DNA from: Hydrangea macrophylla
Taxonomy: Eukaryota > Streptophyta > Magnoliopsida > Cornales > Hydrangeaceae
Length of the DNA: 64,000 nt
Reading direction: 5' to 3'
NCBI GenBank assembly: GCA_033977485.1
Contig: CM066991.1
Coordinates: 127,057,999 to 127,121,998, forward strand
Shown: positions 57,389 to 64,000 of the stretch, piece by piece
Position numbering within the stretch: position 1 is the stretch's first letter
Layout of the letters: each line of letters begins with the position of its first letter
The notes under the pieces: generated by a model
What the model was told of the DNA's origin: nothing
Databases searched by the model: none
Seen by the model: the letters and a program-made list of their open reading frames with translations, nothing else
Translations under genes and position numbers: made by a program

Positions 57389-58675
57389 GCTAAAAAACCA
57401 TTTATATATATAGTTGCCATGTAGTGGACATGAAGCTAGACATATTGGTCTAAATTGGATTCACTATTATATACAACTAGTTTTTTTACCTGTGCATATA
57501 TAACATAAAGTGTAAAAAATAATCAAAGTTTTTCAATCTGTGGTATTCAAAAAGTGACAATCGATTGGGGTACATGGGCAATCGATTGGTATACAAAGTT
57601 GTCCAACAGAAGGGTAAGAACCTTACAAGTATACATGAATAATTATCAGGTCATCACACGGGCGAGATTCCAAAAAAGGAGGGGGTGTAAATTTTTTCAA
57701 AATTATTCTAAGTGAGATCATTTAGTCAAGCGGTCCGTGTGCGCGATTACTGCTCCGAGTAGTGCACCGTGCAGGCGAGATTCCAGAGAAAGGAAAGACA
57801 TAAAGATAGGAAAATTTACTAAGGCATTGGCCCACTCGCGCAGACCGCTCGGTCGGGGATCTTCAATGCGGATTTCCTCCCTTAATTCTTATATAGAATA
57901 CCTTCTAACTAACGTAACTCCCCCAACCCTGTTCCAGAATCATATTGTTCATTCAAAGAGCATCCTTCAATATCCACCGAGTATGACACTTGGTGGTCCA
58001 AAATAATCTCGGGCTTACGAGTTGAGCCCCTTTTTTCAGTTCTTAGATAACATAAAATCTCAACACCCATAATAAAATAATAGAGAAATTATTAGGGATT
58101 CAATGCTAGATAAGAAATGGTGTTTGGAGTAATTTAATGAGCAAAATTATAAAATTTTGCTAGGCACTTGAGGCTTCCATACTATGATAATATAATAAGA
58201 TAAGATAAGATAAGAACAAGGACCCGATCCAGGTAAGTAATCAAATATATATACACACACAATAAGAAAAACCACGTGATAAATAGGACAATTAGATCCT
58301 GATTGCAATAATTTTTGGAGCTCACACGTATTTGTGAAAACTAAAGTAAAAATAAAACAACTTGGTAAATTAGATTTTATAATTCAATCACTTAGAAATA
58401 AATCAGTGGGCATAAATAAAATTTTGCCAAACGGATCCTTACTCCAATCACAAACCAAAGTAGGCCCACATTTCCATTTAAACCAACCTTCTACATACTT
58501 GTATTTTAATTTTTTTTAGTACGGACCCTAGTTAGACTAAACCGTCAAACGCACCAGAGAGAGAGAGAGAGAGATGAGGTGTGTGTAATCGAATCGAATC
58601 AAACAATTCGATCACAAACATTTTCCTTTTCATTTTTCTTTCGAATTGAGCAATTTGAACAGAAAAAGATGCTGC
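57389..58675. other. Spacer, no gene seen
   Basis: Contains two CAATCGATTG palindromes (57555-57595), a less AT-rich stretch at 57640-57880 (cggtccgtgtgcgcgattac; ccgctcggtcggggatc) of unknown origin, a hairpin gcaaaattataaaattttgc near 58141-58160, (GATAA)n near 58195-58215, and (GA)n near 58557-58574. Confidence 0.4.
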
Positions 58676-58862
58676 ATCAGTCAGTTCATGAAAATGCTCT
58701 ACTTTTATGAGTAAGAAGAGGTTGCACTGCCACCAAAACTTGTGGTTGTAAAGAGTGTTGCAGCACCCACCAAAACAAATTGTATTTGTTCATACCCTAA
58801 GCTAAATCATTCCCTCCATTTCTGTATCAGTCAGTTCATGAAAATGCTCTACTTTTATGAGT
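58676..58862 (+). repeat. 37-bp perfect direct repeat, 150 bp apart
   Basis: The segment starting atcagtcagttcatgaaaat occurs at 58676-58712 and identically at 58826-58862. Confidence 0.95.
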
Positions 58863-59502
58863 TCATGGGGTAGAGAGAGAAAGTCCCATCTTGTCCTATA
58901 CTTTGCCCCCTTTTTTCTGATATATATATATATATATATATATATTTGTATATGTATAGTGATTACACTTAGTATAACACCAACCCCCATCATTGCCTCT
59001 GTAATTCAACCCGATGATGGATATGCGGAAGCTCTAGCATTCGATGAGGAAGGTCTAAGGGACACCACGGCAGCCGTCGACGATCTTCGAGAAGTACCCG
59101 ATGGTTTCATAGAAGAGTCTTGTAGTGTTTATATTGTGATTTGGGAAGGCAATTGAAAGGACGAAAATGCCCTTGAATTCTTTTAGTTTTTTTAACAGAT
59201 TTGGATGGATGAACCTTTTGACCCACTTACCAAACTTGGAGGACTAAAGTGACCCAAGTACCAAACTATAAGAGTGTAAAATATATTTTAGCTAATAGTT
59301 AATTGGTCAATTTATTCCCTTTATGTAGTGACACTTGGTTCGGTTAGTTATTCTTATTTGTGAACTCATGCCATTTATTAGTTGATTGTCCGCATAACCT
59401 GCTAACTTTCCTTCTCACTCTCTTTCTCTCACACACACACAGAGTTATTCCAGCTACAACCAGTAAATTGTAGTAGTAACTTTTCCCCTTCTAGTGGTCT
59501 AA
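58863..59502. other. Spacer, no gene assigned
   Basis: A (TA)n run is at 58920-58945. A plus-strand frame to 59156 (DDGYAEALAFDEEGLRDTTA) is open after the microsatellite but matches no family I recognise. Confidence 0.35.
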
Positions 59503-59574
59503 AAAATCGGCCTAGGTGGGCCACCTAAGCAGCGCCTAGGTGCTAGACGGAGTCTAGGCGCCGCGATTTTTCCC
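59503..59574. repeat. GC-rich foldback around CCTAGGCGC motifs
   Basis: aaaaatcggcctaggtgg at the left pairs imperfectly with the complement of ggcgccgcgattttt at the right; gcgcctaggtgc and tctaggcgcc recur inside. Confidence 0.55.
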
Positions 59575-59616
59575 TAGGCATTAGTAAAAATCGTACAGGA
59601 GATTAGGTGAGGCCCT

Positions 59617-59983
59617 AGTGTTACGGGCTTAAAATTTCTAACACCTTCTCGTGTGGCACTTAAACTCACCCCCACTACTGTAAGATAAGTAAGTCTTGCT
59701 AGCACCCAAAGCAGAGAAGATGGGGAGAGTTAGGAGAAAGAGTATTGTATTGCTTTCAAATGCTTTACACCTATTGGATGGTTTGGCCAAATGAGGGCCT
59801 CGCCTTTTTATAGGGAACTAAGAATACAATGGATTGTCTAAATCATTTCGATCTAACGGTCATCATCAATCATCTTGAATACTCATAGGAAATATCTAGA
59901 TATTTACAAGCTCTACCATCTTATAGAATTCTCTATAGAAGTCTACAATATATAAGATATAATAGCAAATAGGAAGTATGTCA
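59617..59983 (-). mobile_element. LTR-like sequence, possible solo LTR
   Basis: On minus, a TATA box (CCCTATAAAAAGGC, rc of 59804-59817) is followed by a C/T-rich leader and the end TTTTAAGCCCGTAACA, as in an LTR. A start TGTGACATACTTCC lies near 59983. Flanking 5-bp sequences do not match. Confidence 0.4.
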
Positions 59984-59996
59984 CACCCCATCCCGC

Positions 59997-60222
59997 TGTT
60001 AAGTTACCAACTACTCCAAAAGCTTAAGCTGTTAGAGAATGGGCCCAACAATATATATCAAGCTTCAACACCCTCTCTCACGTGCAACCCCGACTTACAC
60101 GTGGAGAGCAAACAAACCAAACTCCATCATATTGGAGACAAATAACAAAGTGCAAATATGCACAACAAAGCGGGGATGAAGAGTCGAACCCAGGACCTCC
60201 AACAAACAAGGCTCTGATACCA
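59997..60222 (-). mobile_element. TRIM-like fragment with PBS
   Basis: On minus, TGGTATCAGAGC (rc of 60211-60222) is followed by about 140 bp ending in a purine tract (gtgagagaggg) and an LTR-like piece of about 75 bp, TGTTGAAGCTTGATATATAT to GGTAACTTAACA. The PBS directly abuts the end of the copia LTR at 60223, so the left half of the unit is either replaced by, or shared with, that LTR. Confidence 0.5.
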
Positions 60223-60420
60223 TGTTAATATATCAAATAATCAAAGAAACAACAAAGGGAAAAGAGAAAAGAGAGCTAGAGTTTCTCATAACATGAAAAC
60301 TGAATGAATGAATACAATACAAAAGAAGAGACAATAATAATATATCTAGGTATACAGTATTACCCTAATATAAAGTAAAAAGACCAAACTGCCCTAAAGC
60401 TAATAAAACTAACTCTAATA
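60223..60420 (-). repeat. 3' LTR of copia element Copia-2
   Basis: A 198-bp sequence between the purine tract and a PBS. On minus it reads TATTAGAGTTAG to GATATATTAACA; the first bases are TA rather than TG (one transition). Short LTRs suit the copia lineage of this pol. Confidence 0.75.
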
Positions 60421-60433
60421 CCCCCCCTCAAAC
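60421..60433 (-). other. Polypurine tract of Copia-2
   Basis: The complement reads GTTTGAGGGGGGG, directly between the pol stop and the LTR. Confidence 0.85.
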
Positions 60434-63400
60434 TCACGATGCTGCAGCTAGAAGCATAGAGAGTTTGCCAACTAAAAAACGAAAACGCTGAATCGGATGT
60501 GACTTTGTAAACAAATCAGCAATCTGTGCAGAAGAAGAAACAAAAGGCAAAGTAATAGCTCCATGCTTAAGATGATGACGAGTAATGTGACAATCAATCT
60601 CTATATGCTTGGTCCTCTCATGGAAAACTGAATTGTGAGCAATCTGAATAGCACTCTTATTATCACAATACATAGGTGAAGGGCGAGGAAGGTAGACACC
60701 CATATCTGTAAGTAGCCGGCGTAACCAAATAACCTCACGGGTAGTCGAAGCCATAGCACGATACTCAGCTTCTGTGGAAGACACAGCAACAACATCTTGC
60801 TTCTTGCTCTTCCAAGAAATAAGAGAATCACCCAAAAATATACAAAATCCAGTAACAGACTTGCGATCTGTAGGGTCACCGGCCCAATCAGCATCAGAGT
60901 ATGCACGTAACTCCAAGGAAGAAGATGACGAAAGTAAAAGACTTTGAAACCGAGTGCCCCTCAAATACCTCAAAATACGATGAACAGCAGCCCAATGAAC
61001 AGTAGTAGGGGAAGTAACAAACTGACTAACAACATGAACAGCATAAGCAATATCCGGACGAGTAATAGTAAGATAAACCAAGCTACCAACAATAGTGCGA
61101 TATAAGGTAGGATCAGGCAAAGGAACGCCATCAGAAGGGGAAAGACGAACATTAAGCTCCAAAGGGGTATCAACAATCTTATTATCAGTGAGGCGAGCAC
61201 GCTCAAGAATGTCACCTGTATACTTAGACTGAGAAAGAAGATAACCTTTTGGAGAAAAGGCTACTTCAATCCCCAAAAAATAACGTAGTGGACCTAAGTC
61301 CTTCATTTCAAAACAACGAGCTAATTCAAACTTCAACACTGCAATCCCATCAACATCATCACCAGTAATAATCATGTCATCTACATACAAAGAAAGCATA
61401 ATACGACCAGTAGTGGTACACCTGATAAAGAGAGCTGAATCATACTCACTCGGGGAAAACCCAAATGAGGTAATCACTGTGGAAAACTTCTCAAACCAAG
61501 CTCGAGGGGCTTGTTTAAGACCATATAAGGCTTTCTTAAGCCTGCAAACTTCACCAGGACCATGAGGAACACCCGGAGGAGGAACCATATAAACTTCCTC
61601 GTGGAGGTCTCCATTCAAGAAAGCATTTTTAACATCCATCTGAGTTATATGCCACTGACGAATAGAAGCAACTGCAATAAGAGTACGAACAGTAGTCATT
61701 TTAGCAACAGGAGCAAAAGTCTCCTCGTAATCCATACCATACTGTTGGGAAAACCCCTTGGCAACCAATCTTGCTTTGTACCGCTCAACAGACCCATCTG
61801 ACTTGGTTTTGATTTTATAAACCCAACGAGAACCAATAGCGCTCTTACCAGAAGGTAAGGGAACCAAACTCCAAGTGTCTGTCTTATATAATGCAGAGAG
61901 TTCCTCTGCCATAGCCTGCTGCCAAAGAGGATCAAGAGCTGCCTCTTTATAGGATAGAGGCTCAGAGAGATCATGAACTGAAGCTAAAAAGGAAGCAAAA
62001 GAATCCGAATAACAAGAATAAACAAAATCAGGTGATTGAGTGGACTTACGAGTGCGAGCAGGATAGCGAGGAGGTTCCACAGCCTCAGTAGGTGCTTGGG
62101 TGGCCTCTGGAAGGGAGGTAGCATCAGGCGACAATGTACCAGTATCAGCAGAAGTAGAACCATGAGGGGAGACTATATCAGTAGTGCATGGGGCTCGAGA
62201 GGGCACACTATCGGTATCATCAGAGAATGGGTCAAGATGGATGAGATCAGATTTAGTCAACTCATGATGATTATCAGGAATAGAAAAGAAGGGTATGTGC
62301 TCGAGAAACATAACATGACGAGAGACATATAGTTTCTTAGTAACTGGGTCAAAGCAACGATATCCCTTCTGACCCTCACCATAACCTAGAAAAACACAAA
62401 TAGCAGACTTTGGTGACAATTTGGTACGCTCTACACGAGGTCGAAGGACAAAACAAGTACAACCAAACACCTTTAAGGAAGAATAATCAGGAGCATGCCC
62501 ATACAATTTTTCAAAAGGTGACAGACCTGAGCAGTGAGAGGACGGAATTTTATTAATTAGATTGACAGCAGTAAGGACAGCCTCTCCCCAAAAATCACTA
62601 GGAACATATGCAGATAATAAAAGAGAACGAGCAGTTTCAACAATATGCCGGTGTTTCCTTTCAGCAACACCATTTTGCTCAGGAGTGTCTGTACAAGAGG
62701 ACTGGTGAATAGTTCCATCTAAAGCAAGCAACTCACGAAATTTATGATAGGTATACTCACCACCTAAATCACATCTAAAACATTTGATGACAGCAGAATG
62801 TTGAGTTTTGACAAAAGCACGAAAGGTATTGTAAATATCAAAGAAGTCTGAACGACGTTTCATAAGATAAACCCAACAGTAACGAGTGCAATCATCAATA
62901 AATGATACATAATATCGAGACCCCCCTCTTGTAGTAACAGGAGAGGGTCCCCACACATCAGAATGAACTAAATCAAATGGTGCAAGAGAATACGAAATAC
63001 TTCTATTAAAAGGTAAAGCTGAAAATTTTGCCAGTTTACAACCACTACAATCAGAAATATCATGAGTTTGTAAATCTCCTAATTTTCCTGTTGAAACTAA
63101 AAATTTTAAACGAGAGGCTGAAACATGACCTAGGCGAGAATGCCATAAATAAAAATTAGACGAAGATGAACTTAAACGAAAGGATGACAAGTCAACACTA
63201 GAGGCTGCAACCACTGGTACATTGAGCTTGTCCAAGATGTATAATCCCCCTTGCCTATGGCCTGTCCCAATCAGCTTCTGAGACTGCGGATCCTGCACAT
63301 GACAAAAAGTAGAAGAAAAAGAGACTAAGTAACCTGCATCACAAAGCTGACCAACAGAAACAAGATTCAAAGTAAGTTTGGGAATGTGGTAAACACTAGA

Positions 63401-63685
63401 GAGAGATACATGAGGTGTGACAACAGACCCAACACCTGTTAATGGCATGGGAGTACCATCAGCAGTCATAACAGGCAAAGAGGAAGCAGGACATAAGGAT
63501 GCAAAAGACGACAAGTCAGGTGACATATGATTAGAAGCTAACTCTGCGGTGAGTTGGCTGGGGGTTGCAGGGGGCAGCGCACCCCTGCCGGGGTTCGGGG
63601 CGGAGCCCCGAAAAAAATTTTTTCGGATGATTTTGGTTCGTGTTTGGATTTCTCGCTGATTCAGATTCGTTTTTGGATCTGTCAC
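60434..63685 (-). CDS. Copia-2 pol: protease end, integrase, RT, RNase H (intact, 5'-truncated)
   Basis: A 1083-codon frame without stops. It joins a foreign leader-derived N-terminus (about residues 1-49) to the protease region just after its active site (ASNHMSPDLSSFASL, where DSGASNHM is expected). Integrase has HSRLGH and CSGCKLAK for zinc and HSDVWGP, FRCDLGGEY and EQNGVAERKHRH for the catalytic triad. RT has YKARLVAKGFSQQYGMDYEE, TQMDVKNAFLNGDLHEEVYM and LYVDDMIITGDD. RNase H has YSDADWAGDPTDRKSVTGF, SSTEAEYRAMA and YCDNKSAIQIAHN. It ends LSMLLAAAS next to the purine tract. Catalytic residues of integrase, RT and RNase H are kept, suggesting recent activity, but gag and the protease Asp are missing from this strand. 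Confidence 0.93.
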   Translation of the reverse strand: MTDPKTNLNQREIQTRTKIIRKNFFRGSAPNPGRGALPPATPSQLTAELASNHMSPDLSSFASLCPASSLPVMTADGTPMPLTGVGSVVTPHVSLSSVYHIPKLTLNLVSVGQLCDAGYLVSFSSTFCHVQDPQSQKLIGTGHRQGGLYILDKLNVPVVAASSVDLSSFRLSSSSSNFYLWHSRLGHVSASRLKFLVSTGKLGDLQTHDISDCSGCKLAKFSALPFNRSISYSLAPFDLVHSDVWGPSPVTTRGGSRYYVSFIDDCTRYCWVYLMKRRSDFFDIYNTFRAFVKTQHSAVIKCFRCDLGGEYTYHKFRELLALDGTIHQSSCTDTPEQNGVAERKHRHIVETARSLLLSAYVPSDFWGEAVLTAVNLINKIPSSHCSGLSPFEKLYGHAPDYSSLKVFGCTCFVLRPRVERTKLSPKSAICVFLGYGEGQKGYRCFDPVTKKLYVSRHVMFLEHIPFFSIPDNHHELTKSDLIHLDPFSDDTDSVPSRAPCTTDIVSPHGSTSADTGTLSPDATSLPEATQAPTEAVEPPRYPARTRKSTQSPDFVYSCYSDSFASFLASVHDLSEPLSYKEAALDPLWQQAMAEELSALYKTDTWSLVPLPSGKSAIGSRWVYKIKTKSDGSVERYKARLVAKGFSQQYGMDYEETFAPVAKMTTVRTLIAVASIRQWHITQMDVKNAFLNGDLHEEVYMVPPPGVPHGPGEVCRLKKALYGLKQAPRAWFEKFSTVITSFGFSPSEYDSALFIRCTTTGRIMLSLYVDDMIITGDDVDGIAVLKFELARCFEMKDLGPLRYFLGIEVAFSPKGYLLSQSKYTGDILERARLTDNKIVDTPLELNVRLSPSDGVPLPDPTLYRTIVGSLVYLTITRPDIAYAVHVVSQFVTSPTTVHWAAVHRILRYLRGTRFQSLLLSSSSSLELRAYSDADWAGDPTDRKSVTGFCIFLGDSLISWKSKKQDVVAVSSTEAEYRAMASTTREVIWLRRLLTDMGVYLPRPSPMYCDNKSAIQIAHNSVFHERTKHIEIDCHITRHHLKHGAITLPFVSSSAQIADLFTKSHPIQRFRFLVGKLSMLLAAAS

Positions 63686-63756
63686 TGATTCTGGTTCGTA
63701 TCTGTCTTTGATTTTGGTTTGTTTGTTTTGTGTTATTCAATTGCTTCGTTTTCGTA
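63540..63756 (+). other. Copia leader region with GC-rich hairpins
   Basis: Contains GCAGGGGGCAGCGCACCCCTGC, TTCGGGGCGGAGCCCCGAA and CCGAAAAAAATTTTTTCGG, three strong self-complementary stretches in 63570-63630. Such GC-rich segments occur in untranslated leaders upstream of copia gag. Confidence 0.55.
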
Positions 63757-64000
63757 ATGGCTGCTGAACGTGATGATTCGCTTCAAGCGATTAGTGTTAA
63801 ACTCGATGGAAAGAATTTTGCATATTGGAATTATGTGATGAAAAATTTTCTGAAGGGGAAGAAGATGTGGGGTTATATCACTGGGGATTTTAGTAAACCT
63901 ACGAATGAACAGGCTGATAAATTCGCAGAATTGCTTGATGTTTGGGAAACAAACAATTCGAAAATCATTACTTGGATCAACAACTCCGTTGCTCCCTCGA
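63757..64000 (+). CDS. Copia gag N-terminus, opposite strand to pol (runs off window)
   Basis: The frame starts at ATG 63757 (MAAERDDSLQAISVKLDGKN) and stays open to the window end (81 codons). The pattern FAYWNYVMKNFLKGKKMWGY and ELLDVWETNNSKIITWINNS is the copia gag N-terminal region (UBN2 type). It reads on plus, head-to-head with the minus-strand pol at 60434-63685. The rest lies outside the window. Confidence 0.85.
   Translation, partial: MAAERDDSLQAISVKLDGKNFAYWNYVMKNFLKGKKMWGYITGDFSKPTNEQADKFAELLDVWETNNSKIITWINNSVAPS

Noticed and set aside
57640..57990. Organelle-derived insertion
   Set aside because: The higher GC and unusual words suggested mitochondrial origin, but no mitochondrial gene or RNA could be recognised.

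Overview
Plant nuclear DNA, most likely a eudicot: a repeat-rich intergenic region dominated by LTR retrotransposons, with one convincing intact host gene (a BSD-domain protein at 51735-53117) and a few gene remnants. Evidence for a plant: Ty1/copia and Ty3/gypsy chromovirus coding regions, primer-binding sites matching initiator Met-tRNA (TGGTATCAGAGC), a Helitron, a TRIM, Tourist-like and foldback MITEs, SINE-like repeats, and plant-type host gene families (BSD, GRF zinc finger, LIFEGUARD/Bax-inhibitor).

Layout. 1-8499: a decayed Ty1/copia element (5' end off-window), split by a solo LTR of its own family (1109-2426) and a gypsy solo LTR (3605-5618). 8541-11262: an inverted solo LTR of the same copia family, itself split by a 1.4-kb non-autonomous Helitron (9112-10527). 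12166-14614: gypsy-type solo LTR. 14615-18212: AT-rich spacer with a tandem duplication and three inverted-repeat structures. 18213-43875: a nested stack whose outermost layer is one old solo LTR. Into it went a 461-bp TRIM (18982-19442), a gag-only gypsy element with very long LTRs (19924-40763) and another solo LTR (41068-43355). The gag-only element in turn received a gypsy element with gag and pol (20512-29576, minus strand) in its 5' LTR and a solo LTR (37975-40100) in its 3' LTR. 43876-51700: SINE-like sequence, MITEs, a hAT transposase remnant, a solo LTR (46459-48947) and a GRF zinc-finger pseudogene. 51735-53117: BSD gene. 53118-59600: spacer with a LIFEGUARD pseudogene fragment and a LINE 3' end. 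59617-64000: LTR-like and TRIM-like sequence, then a copia element whose intact pol reads on minus while an adjacent gag reads on plus.

Target-site duplications (TSDs) are exact for most insertions (TGCAA, GTTTT, AAAGG, AATAA, GCATG, CTCAC, CAACG, TATTT, AAAAG), so the nesting order is well supported. The most unusual pattern is that several gypsy-type LTR families each carry a cluster of short palindromes with a central TCGA (CAGTCGACTG; CCGGATCGATCCGG; a degenerate GATCGAT form). In one family the cluster lies downstream of the TATA box, within the predicted RNA leader. All domain calls are by eye from the sequence; no database search was possible.
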